36,723 nucleotides of DNA, taken from Gammaproteobacteria bacterium. GTDB taxonomy: Bacteria; Pseudomonadota; Gammaproteobacteria; DRLM01. The notes beneath the pieces are model-generated. The model had not been told where the DNA came from. It worked only from the letters and a program-made list of their open reading frames with translations, and ran no database searches. Below, in pieces: positions 7,815 to 16,977 of the stretch (position 1 is its first letter; each line of letters begins with the position of its first letter). Position numbers and translations under genes: made by a program. The stretch spans positions 1 to 36,723 of the forward strand of contig JAHFRV010000031.1 of assembly GCA_023266095.1 (NCBI GenBank). The letters run 5' to 3'.

Positions 7815-9326
7815 TCATCCTGCCCGCGACGCCGTGGCGCCGCTGTCCAAACCTGCCTCCGCCATCGCCACCGCGCGGAAGATGGCGCGGCCTTTGTTCA
7901 TGGTTTCTTCCCATTCGCTGGCCGGCATGGAGTCGGCGACGATACCCGCGCCGGCTTGAATATGCAGTTGACCGTCTTTGATCAAGGCGGTGCGGATGGC
8001 GATGGCGGTATCCATATTGCCGTTCCAGCCGAGATAGCCGACCGCGCCGCCGTAGATGCCACGTTTCACCGGCTCCAGTTCGTCGATGATCTCCATGGCG
8101 CGAATCTTGGGCGCGCCGCTCAAGGTGCCGGCGGGAAAGGTGGCGCGCAACGCGGCGACGGCACCGGTGCCGTCACGGAGACGACCCGTGACGTTGGAGA
8201 CGATGTGCATGACGTGCGAATAACGTTCTACGGTCATGCGCTCGGTCACGGCCACGCTGCCGATCTCGGCGACGCGGCCGACATCGTTGCGGCCGAGATC
8301 GATCAGCATCAAATGCTCGGCGCGTTCCTTGGGATCGGCGAGCAGATCCTGTTCGAGCGCCCGGTCTTCCGCCTCATCGACGCCACGCTTGCGGGTGCCG
8401 GCGATGGGCCGCACCGTGACCATGCCGTTTTCGACATGCACCAGAATTTCCGGCGAAGATCCGACGACGTGAAATTCGCCGAGATTGAAATAAAACAGAT
8501 AGGGCGACGGATTAAGGCTGCGCAGCGCGCGATAGAGATCGAGCGGCGCGGCGGCGAACGGTATCGAGAGGCGCTGCGACAACACCACCTGCATCACGTC
8601 GCCGTTGATGATGTACTCCTTGACGCCCTCGACCGCGGCCTCAAAACCTTCCCGCGTGAAACCGGAAACGAAATCGGCCTCGTTGTGCACCTCACCGGGA
8701 GGTGCAGCACGCCCGTACAAGGTGGTCGCCCGCTGCATGCGCTGCACCAGTTCATCGAGACGTGCTTGCGCCTGTGCATAGGCGTCGGCCGCGGCGGGGT
8801 CGGCGTGCACCACCACGAACAGCTTGCCGCGCAAATTATCGAACACCACGACTTCATCGGAGATCAGCAGCAGGATATCCGGCGTATTCAAGCTATCGGG
8901 ATTGGGGCACGCGGCAAGGCGCGGCTCGACATAACGCACCGTGTCGTAGCCGAAGTAACCGACCAGGCCGCCGGTAAAGCGCGGCAGACCCGCCAGCTCC
9001 GGCACGCGCTGCCGTGCATGAAAGCGCTCGATCCAAGCCAGTGGATCACTCACAGTCACCTGTTCCTGCACATTTGCGTCGTGATAGACCCGCAGTTGGT
9101 TGCCGCGCACTTCGATGCGTTGGCGACAGGGCAAACCGATGATGGAATAACGCCCCCACTTTTCGCCGCCCTGCACCGATTCCAGTAAATAGGAATACGG
9201 GCCGTCGGCGAGTTTGAGATAACTGCTGAGCGGGGTGTCGAGGTCGGCCAGCACCTCGCGCATCACGGGGATGCGGTTGTAACCCTGGTCGGCCAGGGCG
9301 CGGAAATGTTCGGCGGTCATGTTCAT
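7815..9326 (-). CDS. trpE: Anthranilate synthase component I
   Basis: A 503-residue TrpE from ATG 9326 (alternative ATG at 9320; the frame is open to 9365, but the conserved N-terminus begins [14 protein letters not shown]). It converts chorismate plus ammonia to anthranilate. The regulatory N-domain contains [21 protein letters not shown]; the LLES motif is the tryptophan-binding site, so feedback inhibition is expected. The catalytic chorismate-binding domain has [75 protein letters not shown] and [21 protein letters not shown]. It is followed at once by trpG. The ribosome site is weak for either start. Confidence 0.96.
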   Translation of the reverse strand: MNMTAEHFRALADQGYNRIPVMREVLADLDTPLSSYLKLADGPYSYLLESVQGGEKWGRYSIIGLPCRQRIEVRGNQLRVYHDANVQEQVTVSDPLAWIERFHARQRVPELAGLPRFTGGLVGYFGYDTVRYVEPRLAACPNPDSLNTPDILLLISDEVVVFDNLRGKLFVVVHADPAAADAYAQAQARLDELVQRMQRATTLYGRAAPPGEVHNEADFVSGFTREGFEAAVEGVKEYIINGDVMQVVLSQRLSIPFAAAPLDLYRALRSLNPSPYLFYFNLGEFHVVGSSPEILVHVENGMVTVRPIAGTRKRGVDEAEDRALEQDLLADPKERAEHLMLIDLGRNDVGRVAEIGSVAVTERMTVERYSHVMHIVSNVTGRLRDGTGAVAALRATFPAGTLSGAPKIRAMEIIDELEPVKRGIYGGAVGYLGWNGNMDTAIAIRTALIKDGQLHIQAGAGIVADSMPASEWEETMNKGRAIFRAVAMAEAGLDSGATASRAG

Positions 9327-9439
9327 TGGTCTCGAAAACGGTGGCGACAAAAAACTTCGCGGCACAGCGCGTTCATCCGCGCCATCGACCGCGCCGCGCC
9401 GTCATTGCCGATCCCGTTTCGAATTTCATGAACATGGCC

Positions 9440-10135
9440 TTAGGCCGCCTTTGCCAGCAGGCTTGCCAATTCGGCCAGCGAATCGATCACCGCGTCGGGT
9501 TTGGCCTCACGGATATCGACGCCGTGATTGTAGCCATAGCTCAGGCAGACGATTTGGAAACCGGCACCGCGCGCGGCCTGCACGTCGCTGATGGAATCGC
9601 CAACCATTAACGATTGGTCGGCGGCGACATTGAAAAATTTCGCCGCGTGCAGCAACGGCGCGGGGTCGGGTTTTTTCACCGGCAAGGTATCACCGCTCAC
9701 CACGATCTGGAAATAATCGTAGACACCCAGATCTTTCAGCAAAGGCACGGTGAAGGCCTCGGCCTTATTGGTGATGCAACCCAATCTATAATCCGCGCCG
9801 CGCAGAAAATCCAAACCTTCCTTCACGCCGGGATAAAGCTGGCTGCGTTTGGAGACATTGTCTTTATACAAGGCCATGAAGATCGGCAGGGCGCGTTGAA
9901 AATCGGCTGCGTCCGGTTCGCCGTCGAGTTGGTCGAGCAGCGCGCGCTTCACCAGCCGCTCCACGCCGTTACCCACCCACTGCCGCACCCGCGCCTCGCC
10001 GCGGGCGGATTGGCCCAGCACCGTCATCATTTCGTCCACGCAATAAGCGAGGTCGGGCACGCTATCCACCAGGGTGCCGTCCAGGTCGATCAATACCATC
10101 TTGGGTCGTTTGTTGATACTCACCGCTCCGCTCAC
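9440..10135 (-). CDS. gph: Phosphoglycolate phosphatase
   Basis: A 231-residue HAD-superfamily phosphatase. Motif I is VLIDLDGTLVDSVPDL (nucleophile and acid aspartates), motif II lies in LGCITNK, motif III is the lysine in PVKKPDPAPLL, and motif IV is VGDSISDVQAARGAG. The small helical cap and the VKRALLDQLDGEP region fit Gph/CbbZ. It hydrolyses 2-phosphoglycolate, produced by Rubisco oxygenation or by DNA repair. It lies 13 bases after rpe and before trpE, the conserved proteobacterial order rpe-gph-trpEGDC. The start could also be a few codons later, since the catalytic strand begins at about residue 13. Confidence 0.93.
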   Translation of the reverse strand: MSGAVSINKRPKMVLIDLDGTLVDSVPDLAYCVDEMMTVLGQSARGEARVRQWVGNGVERLVKRALLDQLDGEPDAADFQRALPIFMALYKDNVSKRSQLYPGVKEGLDFLRGADYRLGCITNKAEAFTVPLLKDLGVYDYFQIVVSGDTLPVKKPDPAPLLHAAKFFNVAADQSLMVGDSISDVQAARGAGFQIVCLSYGYNHGVDIREAKPDAVIDSLAELASLLAKAA

Positions 10136-10148
10136 TCGTAGTTATTGA

Positions 10149-10841
10149 TCATTTACTGGCCTTGGCCAGCTCGGCGCGCATGGCGGCGACGACGCTATCG
10201 TAACGGTGAGGATCGGCGTCCTTGCCCGCGCTGAAGATGGCCGACCCGGCCACAAAGGTATCGGCGCCGGCCTCGGCGATTTCGCGGATATTGTCGGTCT
10301 TCACGCCGCCGTCGATCTCCAAACGGATTTTATAGCCGCTGTCGTCGATCAGTCGGCGCGCTTCGCGCAGTTTATTCAAGGTGGCGGGAATGAACTTCTG
10401 GCCGCCGAAACCGGGATTCACCGACATCAGCAGCACCATGTCGACTTTATCCATCACATATTTCAGGTAGTCGAGCGGCGTGGCCGGGTTGAACACCAGG
10501 CCGGATTTGCAACCGGATTCGCGGATCAGTGCCAGCGAGCGGTCGATGTGTTCGGATGCCTCGGGATGGAAAGTGATATAGGTCGCGCCGGCTTTGGCGA
10601 AGTCCGGGATGATACGGTCGACCGGCTTCACCATCAGGTGCACATCGATATCCGCCGTGATGCCGTGTTTGCGCAGCGCCTCACAAACCAGTGGGCCGAT
10701 GGTGAGGTTGGGCACGTAGTGGTTGTCCATCACGTCGAAATGGACGATGTCGGCACCGGCAGCCAGGACGTTTTTCACTTCCTCGCCCAGCCGGGCGAAA
10801 TCCGCCGACAGGATCGACGGGGCAATTTTGTAATCGGACAT
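10149..10841 (-). CDS. rpe: Ribulose-phosphate 3-epimerase
   Basis: A 230-residue TIM-barrel enzyme interconverting ribulose-5-phosphate and xylulose-5-phosphate in the pentose phosphate and Calvin cycles. Signature motifs are [36 protein letters not shown] (metal-binding His and Asp), [38 protein letters not shown] and [21 protein letters not shown] ribosome site precedes the ATG. It is the first gene of the rpe-gph-trp run. The 177 bases upstream, shared with the divergent gene at 11019, should hold the operon promoter; I see no leader peptide or attenuator. Confidence 0.97.
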   Translation of the reverse strand: MSDYKIAPSILSADFARLGEEVKNVLAAGADIVHFDVMDNHYVPNLTIGPLVCEALRKHGITADIDVHLMVKPVDRIIPDFAKAGATYITFHPEASEHIDRSLALIRESGCKSGLVFNPATPLDYLKYVMDKVDMVLLMSVNPGFGGQKFIPATLNKLREARRLIDDSGYKIRLEIDGGVKTDNIREIAEAGADTFVAGSAIFSAGKDADPHRYDSVVAAMRAELAKASK

Positions 10842-11018
10842 GGCTCTCTCACTATTGAATCTAAGGCGCTACGGATTTATTGCGGACCGTCCATATCATG
10901 GGCGGCTCGGCAAGAAGTGCGACTTTACCCGATTGCGCGGTTTTTTTCACGCGGCCAGGGTTAAAGAGCGCGCCGCGCGGGCCGATCCGTTAGGCAGCGT
11001 CTTCCACAATGGACTGTC

Positions 11019-11975
11019 ATGAACTTACCAGGCCCCCGATCCTACCTTCTATTAATCTTGGCTGGTGCGCTGCTCAGCTTGACGGCCGCACATGCCGCCG
11101 TGCCTAATCCGACTCCAGCAACATCGCCCTCCGCCTCGGCCTCGCCACCGTCAACACCACCCGTCGCTGCGGATAATCCGTTGACCGCCCACCTCAAGCT
11201 GGGCCGTGCGGAATGGCTGGAAGCGGCGGGTACACGGTTTTTGGGGCTTTACACCGAGTCCCTGGCGGACGATCCCCAAGGCGGGATTATCCTGCTGCAC
11301 GGCCTGGGCGCCCACCCCGACTGGCCGGAGGTGATTCTGCCCCTCCGTCGCGACCTACCTCACTTCGGTTGGACAGTCCTCTCCATTCAACTGCCGGCCG
11401 CCACACAAAACCCGCACCGCCAATGGGAACTGACGCCGCTGTTCGAAGCGGCCGCAGCGCGCATCGCGGCGGCGGCGAGCTTTCTCGAACAACAGGGTCT
11501 GAAGAATATCGTGGTGATAGGCCATGATTCAGGTGCCGCGGCGGCGATAGCCGCCTTGGCGGGCACGAAGAACGACAAAATCGCCGCCTTGGTAGCGATA
11601 GGCCTGGGGCTGCCACCGTATACCGCCGCTACTCCGTATCAGCCCGCCCTCTTGGAGAAAATCGCGGTGCCGATGCTGGATATCTACGGCAGCCAAGACC
11701 TGGATGCGGTTAAACAAGAGGCCGACGCCCGTGCCTTGGCGGCACGTAAAGGCCGCGTGACGCGGTCCGCCAGCCCGCAAACCGACTCACCGCAAGACAC
11801 GATCCGCGCCCGGGCGCCCGGGGTCCCAGAAAATGCCGATCCCATCTATCGGCAAATGGAATTTCCGGGAGCCGATCATTCTTTTACCGGCAACGAAACG
11901 GCCCTGATCAAACGCATCGCCGGCTGGCTCAAGAAACACGCGGCGGGGCGCACAGTCGACGCAGCGTCCAAGTAA
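11019..11975 (+). CDS. DUF3530-type periplasmic alpha/beta hydrolase
   Basis: A 318-residue protein. Residues 1-27 are a signal peptide (YLLLILAGALLSLTAAHA), then a Pro/Ser/Ala-rich linker to about residue 53. The alpha/beta hydrolase fold follows: GIILLHGLGAHPDW (oxyanion region, 89-102), the nucleophile elbow VVIGHDSGAAA (Ser171), and a likely Asp227 (YGSQD) and His287 (GADHSF) completing a Ser-Asp-His triad. A polar insertion at about 240-275 (RSASPQTDSPQ...) is low in complexity. DUF3530 proteins are common in gammaproteobacteria, and their substrate is unknown. The gene is divergent from rpe and convergent with the GGDEF/EAL gene, so it is probably a single transcription unit. Confidence 0.85.
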   Translation: MNLPGPRSYLLLILAGALLSLTAAHAAVPNPTPATSPSASASPPSTPPVAADNPLTAHLKLGRAEWLEAAGTRFLGLYTESLADDPQGGIILLHGLGAHPDWPEVILPLRRDLPHFGWTVLSIQLPAATQNPHRQWELTPLFEAAAARIAAAASFLEQQGLKNIVVIGHDSGAAAAIAALAGTKNDKIAALVAIGLGLPPYTAATPYQPALLEKIAVPMLDIYGSQDLDAVKQEADARALAARKGRVTRSASPQTDSPQDTIRARAPGVPENADPIYRQMEFPGADHSFTGNETALIKRIAGWLKKHAAGRTVDAASK

Positions 11976-12020
11976 TCATCAATATGATCCGCTCAAGGCG
12001 GCTCTGATTTATTCGAAAAT

Positions 12021-12040
12021 CCCCGCCGCTTGCCGCGGGG
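12021..12040 (-). terminator. Weak GC stem-loop in a convergent gap
   Basis: CCCCGC (12021-12026) pairs with GCGGGG (12035-12040). On the minus strand ATTTTCG follows, a short T-run about 100 bases beyond the stop of the GGDEF/EAL gene. It may end that transcript; the stem is only six pairs. Confidence 0.3.
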
Positions 12041-12112
12041 AGGTTGGCGACGGGGTTTCCAAAGCAGCGCAACGCTCTCTCCTTTGTCGCTTGCGAGCTT
12101 GCACCACTATTG

Positions 12113-12132
12113 CCAATCACGAAAGTGATTGG
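12113..12132. other. Perfect stem-loop next to the GGDEF/EAL stop codon
   Basis: CCAATCAC (12113-12120), GAAA loop, GTGATTGG (12125-12132), eight bases beyond the stop at 12141. On the plus strand the loop is a GNRA tetraloop, a stable RNA form. No U-tract follows on either strand, so its role (terminator, mRNA end protection or binding site) is open. Confidence 0.5.
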
Positions 12133-12140
12133 GGAATTTC

Positions 12141-14540
12141 CTAAACAAATTCCACCAGCGGGCGCGGCGCCGCCACCACGAAACCTTGCGCGTAGTCGAT
12201 GCCCAACTGACGTGCCCGCTCCAGATGGACAGGGCTGTCCACATGTTTGGCGACGGTGCGGCATCCCGCGGCGACCGCCACTTGGCGGGCCGCCGCCACC
12301 ATCGCCTTATCCAGCCCATCTTCCACCATATTGGTAATGAGTTGGCCGGAAATCTTCACATAATCCACCGTGATTTTTTTCAGATAACTGAACGACGACA
12401 GGCCGCCGCCGAATTCGTCGAGGGCGATCTGGCAACCCTGTTCCCGCACCGCGTCGATGAAGCGGCTGGCTCGGGTGAAATGCTGCGCCACTGCCGTCTC
12501 GGCGATTTCAAAACACACTTGCCTCGCTTGCAATCCGCAGGATGCCAGCTGCGCGGCGATGAACCCCGGCAAGGCTTCATCACCCAAACTATGCGCGGAC
12601 AGATTGATGCTGATACAGGCCTGCCGGGGCAGCGCCGCCGATTCTTTAAAACCGCGCAGTGTGGTGTCAATCACCCAGCGGTCGAATTTGCCCATGACGC
12701 CGTAACGCTCGGCGGCAGGGATGAAGGCGCCGGGCAACAGAACATTGCCCTGAACGTCGATCAGCCTCAGCAGCATTTCGAAGAAAGCAGGCGCGCTGGC
12801 CGCTTCATCCTGCAAAGCCACGATGGGCTGGCAATACAAGCGCAGACGTCCTTCGCCCAAGGCGCTGCGCAACTCATCGAGTTGAATCACGCTCACCGGA
12901 CGCTGCAAGGGTTCCTGCTCGTCCATGGTAGAGACGAATACCCGGTTGCGCCCCATATCCTTGGCGATGTAACAGGCCTGATCCGCCCGGGCGAGCACGC
13001 GTGCCGCATCGCTGGCCTCGGCGGTGATGGGCACGATGCCGATACTGGTGCCGATCTGAAAACTGCGGCCTTTCCATAGAAAATTGAACTCGCGCACCTG
13101 CGTCATCAAGTTCTCGGCGATTTGCCAGGCCTTGTCCAAGGGACAATTGTGCAATAACAACCCGAACTCATCGCCGCCTAGCCGTGCCAATGTGTCGCGC
13201 TCGCGCACGCCGTCCAAAAGCAAGGCGGTGATCTGGCGCAGCAGCTCATCGCCGGCCACGTGGCCGGCGCTGTCGTTGACGATTTTGAAACGATCGAGAT
13301 CCAGAAAACACAGCGCATGTTGCCCGCCGTAATCCCGGCTGCTGGCGAGGGTCTGCGCGAGACGCCGTTCGAATTCACGGCGGTTCACCAGCCCGGTCAG
13401 CGCATCGTGCTGGGCTTGATAGGCCATTTCTTTGCTGAGCAGGCGTTGCTGCGTCACATCGCGAAATACAATGACCGCGCCCAATTTTTCACCATCGCGG
13501 CCGCGTATCGGCGCGGCACTGCCTTCGATGGGACATTCCTCACCTTGTCGATTGAGCAGCAACAGGGCAACATTTTCCGCCCGTACCGCACTGTCGCGCT
13601 TCAAACAGGCCTCGACCGGGTCGTTGACTGGCTGGCGGGTCGCTTCGTCGATCACCTGTAACACGTCGCTTAACGGATGGCCGCGGGCGGCCCGTTCCCG
13701 CCACGCGGTAAGTGCTTCCGCAACCGCGTTCATCGACACCACCATGCCGGTCGGATCGGTGGTGATCACCCCGTCGCCGATCGAGCGCAAAGTAACCTCG
13801 GCCCGCTCCTTTTCGGCAAACAGCTGCCGTTCCGCCCGCACCCGTTCGGAAACTTCGCGCGCCAATTCATCTGTGCGGTCCTGGACCCGCCGTTCCAATT
13901 TTTCATGGGCTTCTAACAGGGCACTCTCCGCCTGTTTTTGCGCGGTCACATCCTCATGCATGAGGATGACTTCAATCAGACGTTCTTCTTGGAATACCGG
14001 GTAGATGAAGGCCCGCACCCAGCGTTTAAAAGCCGAATGTGGAACCTGTTGCTGGGTATCGTATTCGATCGCGGGGATGGCTGTCGGCTCGCCGTCGAAT
14101 CCGCGGAGGATATAAGGCATCACGCCTTTTTCGACTAATTGCGGATCGTGCAGGATATTGTAACCAGCGGCGAGCTCCGGCGTAGCGCGCCATAAACTCT
14201 GCCATGCCTGGTTGACCGCGACGGTCCAGCCGTCGGGAGAAAAAATTTGGGTGCTGAAAGGCGATTGGTCAAACAAGGCGCGAAAGCGGCGACGCTCCGT
14301 GTGGCCGGGTGAAGACGTGACCCCGCTTTCCTCGAGGGCCGCGCGGATTAATGAATCATTTCCAGCTTGATGACTTATCAAATCGTGGCCGGCAGCAGCG
14401 AAATAATGCGACACTCCACCTCGGCCATCCACCATCACCACAACCGAGATAACTCCGTCTGCCAGCGCCATGGGGTAGCTGCGCATGTTATGCCTTGCGG
14501 TCTGGCTGTGGTTCATACTGTCAACATCCGGCGTATTCAT
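12141..14540 (-). CDS. PAS-PAS-GGDEF-EAL signalling protein with a degenerate EAL domain
   Basis: A 799-residue, probably cytoplasmic protein with no clear membrane segment. In order: an N-terminal region (1-80) of no recognised family, PAS/PAC (about 84-200, FRALFDQSPFSTQIFSPDG), a coiled coil (200-245), PAS/PAC (246-365, LRSIGDGVITTDPTG), GGDEF (370-535) and EAL (550-799). The diguanylate cyclase site is intact (LARLGGDEFG, 452-460), with an inhibitory I-site RERD five residues before it. In the EAL domain E588 (as EML), N646 (NLS), E678, D708, K729 and Q785 are kept. The second Asp of the DDFG motif is Glu709, and the Glu of the EGVE motif is Lys765 (AKHVD). The likely result is cyclic-di-GMP synthesis with weak or no phosphodiesterase activity. 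The signal sensed by the PAS domains is unknown. Confidence 0.93.
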   Translation of the reverse strand: MNTPDVDSMNHSQTARHNMRSYPMALADGVISVVVMVDGRGGVSHYFAAAGHDLISHQAGNDSLIRAALEESGVTSSPGHTERRRFRALFDQSPFSTQIFSPDGWTVAVNQAWQSLWRATPELAAGYNILHDPQLVEKGVMPYILRGFDGEPTAIPAIEYDTQQQVPHSAFKRWVRAFIYPVFQEERLIEVILMHEDVTAQKQAESALLEAHEKLERRVQDRTDELAREVSERVRAERQLFAEKERAEVTLRSIGDGVITTDPTGMVVSMNAVAEALTAWRERAARGHPLSDVLQVIDEATRQPVNDPVEACLKRDSAVRAENVALLLLNRQGEECPIEGSAAPIRGRDGEKLGAVIVFRDVTQQRLLSKEMAYQAQHDALTGLVNRREFERRLAQTLASSRDYGGQHALCFLDLDRFKIVNDSAGHVAGDELLRQITALLLDGVRERDTLARLGGDEFGLLLHNCPLDKAWQIAENLMTQVREFNFLWKGRSFQIGTSIGIVPITAEASDAARVLARADQACYIAKDMGRNRVFVSTMDEQEPLQRPVSVIQLDELRSALGEGRLRLYCQPIVALQDEAASAPAFFEMLLRLIDVQGNVLLPGAFIPAAERYGVMGKFDRWVIDTTLRGFKESAALPRQACISINLSAHSLGDEALPGFIAAQLASCGLQARQVCFEIAETAVAQHFTRASRFIDAVREQGCQIALDEFGGGLSSFSYLKKITVDYVKISGQLITNMVEDGLDKAMVAAARQVAVAAGCRTVAKHVDSPVHLERARQLGIDYAQGFVVAAPRPLVEFV

Positions 14541-14753
14541 AAGCTCACCATCAGACAGAAGTATGTCACGTCGTCGCCCTACCTTAATGGCAATCCCCTA
14601 CGCGACTGCGCGTCGTCGATATTGTTATTCCCGGCGGAAGCACCACGGAAGTGAGTTTGTAGTTAAATTATTATAATCGGGCGTCTTATTAGGAGCGCCC
14701 GTTGCTGGATCAGCTATATTAATTATTCCCCACCCTCCAACCTAACCAACAAG

Positions 14754-14788
14754 TAAAAAACGCCATCCCTCTTAAAGACGGCGTTTTT
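14754..14788 (-). terminator. Rho-independent terminator of the ACIII operon
   Basis: On the minus strand CGCC(GTCTTT)AAG(AGGGAT)GGCG (14761-14783) forms a ten-pair stem with G-U pairs and a three-base loop, followed by six T residues (complement of 14755-14760). It lies about 30 bases past the actF stop. Confidence 0.88.
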
Positions 14789-14817
14789 ACCAGCAACGTA
14801 CCCAGGACTCCTTTATA

Positions 14818-15852
14818 TCAACCGCGGATAAGGCCTTGGCGCGTCATTCCCCACTTCACAGCAATCCAGGCAACCACGAGCACCCCCACGGTGAACATGA
14901 TGTCGGTTATCGATGACATCGGGATGTGATAGTACTGGGGGTCAACGGAACCGGAAATCCAAGTGTAACGTTCGATCCACCATCCCAGCACGATGGAGCA
15001 GCCGACCAGGGTCACAACCACCGGGTTATGGCGATTGGGTGTGATCGCCAGCGTGCAGAACGGGATAATGAATTTCAAAGTCAGAAAGGTCCACCACAAC
15101 GGGGCGAGATCGTTATCCATCATGCCGTGGAAACGGATCATGTCATCCGGCAAACGCCCGTACCACATGATGAGGTATTGGGTGAAATAGAGATAGGTCC
15201 ACAATATGGTCATTCCCAACATGAACTGGGCCATGTAATTGAAGATGTGCGGCTCGATGGAAATCGCCAATTTTCCGGAGCGATACAAGGAATACAACAG
15301 CACCGCGAAGAAACCTAAAAACATGTGGAAGGCGCTTTGGAAATGGTAGAAGCCGTAGCTGGCGCTGTGCCAACCGGGCATCTGGGTCATTTCAAAATCC
15401 CAGGCCACCATCGTCGCGTACAGGACATAGACGAAGGGAATCATCAAGGCGATATTGCGGAACCGCCGTTGCGCGGCATAAGAGGTATCCACCTCGCTGG
15501 CCGCCTGGTACTTGATGAAGGTGCGATACAAGCCCCAGATCAGCAAAAAGCCGATGATCTGACGCGCGACCAGGAAGGTGTAATTGTGCCAACCCGGCAA
15601 ATGATGTTCCGGATCATGATTGGCTTCACCCAACCAGGCAAACGTCGCATTGCCGTTGGCCAGCAGGATCAACAGCAATATCCCGGCGATCGGGAATAAT
15701 ACCGACAACGAGCAGGCGAGGTGACGCACCTGAAAACGCCATTTGCCGTTAACCAGGTGCAGAATCGACGAAAAGGTCACCCCCCCCACCGCCAAATACA
15801 GCACAAAGAGAAAGTTGGTAGTCAATACTGACCAGCTGCCGAAGTTTTCCAT
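14818..15852 (-). CDS. actF: Alternative Complex III membrane subunit ActF (NrfD-like)
   Basis: A 344-residue multi-spanning membrane protein of about 9-10 hydrophobic helices, the second NrfD-like quinol-site paralogue of ACIII. It is clearly shorter than ActC, as is usual. Visible features are an N-terminal helix (NFLFVLYLAVGGVTFSSILHLVNGKWR, where the invariant His/Trp/Arg follows the helix), EVDTSYAAQRRFRNIALMIPF, WDFEMTQMPGWHSASYGFYHF (a loop also present in ActC), YFTQYLIMWYGRLPDDMIRF and a C-terminal VGVLVVAWIAVKWG helix. GAGGGG lies eight bases before the ATG. It is the last gene of the cluster, 31 bases after actE and before a strong terminator; no cytochrome oxidase genes follow. 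Confidence 0.9.
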   Translation of the reverse strand: MENFGSWSVLTTNFLFVLYLAVGGVTFSSILHLVNGKWRFQVRHLACSLSVLFPIAGILLLILLANGNATFAWLGEANHDPEHHLPGWHNYTFLVARQIIGFLLIWGLYRTFIKYQAASEVDTSYAAQRRFRNIALMIPFVYVLYATMVAWDFEMTQMPGWHSASYGFYHFQSAFHMFLGFFAVLLYSLYRSGKLAISIEPHIFNYMAQFMLGMTILWTYLYFTQYLIMWYGRLPDDMIRFHGMMDNDLAPLWWTFLTLKFIIPFCTLAITPNRHNPVVVTLVGCSIVLGWWIERYTWISGSVDPQYYHIPMSSITDIMFTVGVLVVAWIAVKWGMTRQGLIRG

Positions 15853-15883
15853 GGATTCCCCTCAAATATCTTTAGCGTGGTGC

Positions 15884-16441
15884 TTATTGCTTCACGGTCG
15901 CGGCGGTTTTCACGACCGGGGGCGGCTCTTTAATCAAACCATGCTTCACATAGTTCACCACATGCCAACGTTCTTCCACGCTCAGGTCATTTGAACCCCG
16001 CTGATCTTCGCGGCCGGTCGGCTTGCCATAGGCGGGCATGATGGCGCTGCCGAAAGTGATCGTGCCCCACACCCAACCTTCGGTAAGCATCTTCTGCACG
16101 TAATCGTCATTGAGGGCGATGGCGCCGATCTTATCGCTGACGGGTGACTCCCGTGATCCGGTCAGACCATGACAGGCGGCGCAGATCACTCTGAATAAGG
16201 TCCGCCCCTTTTTGATCGACTCTTCGGTCGGGGGAATCGGATTGACGAGTTCCTTCGCCTCGTCGCGATTCGCCACCTCGGTGGGCACTCCTTGAATAGG
16301 AATGGACCGCGCGGGGAATAACATCATTTTCCCTTCCTGAGGTTTAATGCTGGGCTGATTCACCATGTCGGTAGACCACGGCCACGCGAAGGCGGCCCCC
16401 GGGAGCAGCGCGCCCACCAATAAATATTTAGCCAATCTCAT
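15884..16441 (-). CDS. actE: Alternative Complex III mono-heme cytochrome c subunit ActE
   Basis: A 185-residue periplasmic c-type cytochrome. Residues 1-19 are a signal peptide ending AFA. One heme site, VICAACHGLTGS (CXXCH), is followed by a likely axial Met in SAIMPAYGKP and by the helix ERWHVVNYVKHGL, the standard class I fold. ActE passes electrons from the pentaheme ActA toward the terminal acceptor. In the better known complexes it is a lipoprotein; here no cysteine follows the signal peptide, so lipid anchoring is not evident. The start overlaps the actD stop by four bases (ATGA), implying coupled translation. Confidence 0.92.
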   Translation of the reverse strand: MRLAKYLLVGALLPGAAFAWPWSTDMVNQPSIKPQEGKMMLFPARSIPIQGVPTEVANRDEAKELVNPIPPTEESIKKGRTLFRVICAACHGLTGSRESPVSDKIGAIALNDDYVQKMLTEGWVWGTITFGSAIMPAYGKPTGREDQRGSNDLSVEERWHVVNYVKHGLIKEPPPVVKTAATVKQ

Positions 16442-16965
16442 CGTGCGACCTCTTCCCGGATTTCGACCACTTTGTGTTCTTTGAATAAATCCTTGAGCGC
16501 TTGCGCCTTGCTTTCATCCACTTCGAGCAAGACCCCCACTTGATCCAAACTCACCATCTCGCTGTACAGAGTATCGCGCTTACGCCCCATGCCCGCGCCG
16601 ATGAAAAAGCTGATCACGGTGAAAGCGACACCGAACAGAATCAGTAACTCATAGGTCAGCACGAAATTGGAAGGCAGGGGTACCACCGGCTTGCCGCCCT
16701 GGGGTTGCACCAGGAAAGTCGCTTGCGCCGAGGCCAGAAACAGGAAACCGAAAGTCAAACCGAACAAGGCTCCCATCAAAGTGAACTTCGGCACGTGGGC
16801 GGGACGTTCACCCAATACCTCTTCGATCTCCGGATGTTCGATCGGCGATTTGAGGGTCACGTCATCCACCGACACACCGTGAATCTTATTGGCGCGGATG
16901 TCGGCAATCGCCGCAAAAGCCTGCTCGAAATCACTGAACAATCCCATAATACGATGCTTGCTCAT
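16438..16965 (-). CDS. actD: Alternative Complex III subunit ActD (DUF3341)
   Basis: A 175-residue protein of the DUF3341 family. The N-terminal soluble part (IMGLFSDFEQAFAAIADIRANKIHGVSVDDV...SPIEHPEIEEVLG) is characteristic. Two transmembrane hairpin helices follow (FTLMGALFGLTFGFLFLASA, about 82-101, and TYELLILFGVAFTVISFFIGAGM, about 122-145), then a C-terminal soluble part with VLLEVDESKAQALKDLF. ActD is a membrane subunit without cofactors, packed beside ActC/ActF. A GGGAG site precedes it, and its last four bases overlap actE. Confidence 0.93.
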   Translation of the reverse strand: MSKHRIMGLFSDFEQAFAAIADIRANKIHGVSVDDVTLKSPIEHPEIEEVLGERPAHVPKFTLMGALFGLTFGFLFLASAQATFLVQPQGGKPVVPLPSNFVLTYELLILFGVAFTVISFFIGAGMGRKRDTLYSEMVSLDQVGVLLEVDESKAQALKDLFKEHKVVEIREEVAR

Positions 16966-16977
16966 TCTTAAAACTCC

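Noticed and set aside
7791-9188. 465-codon plus-strand frame opposite trpE
   Set aside because: Antisense shadow of trpE produced by high GC codon bias; composition is unlike a real protein.
10842-11018. Trp attenuator or leader peptide before rpe
   Set aside because: No short frame with tandem Trp codons and no alternative hairpins with a T-run are visible on the minus strand.
14679-14701. Hairpin GGGCG...CGCCC upstream of the GGDEF/EAL gene as a terminator or riboswitch
   Set aside because: Only about six pairs with a 12-base loop, no U-tract and no recognised RNA motif; too weak to annotate.
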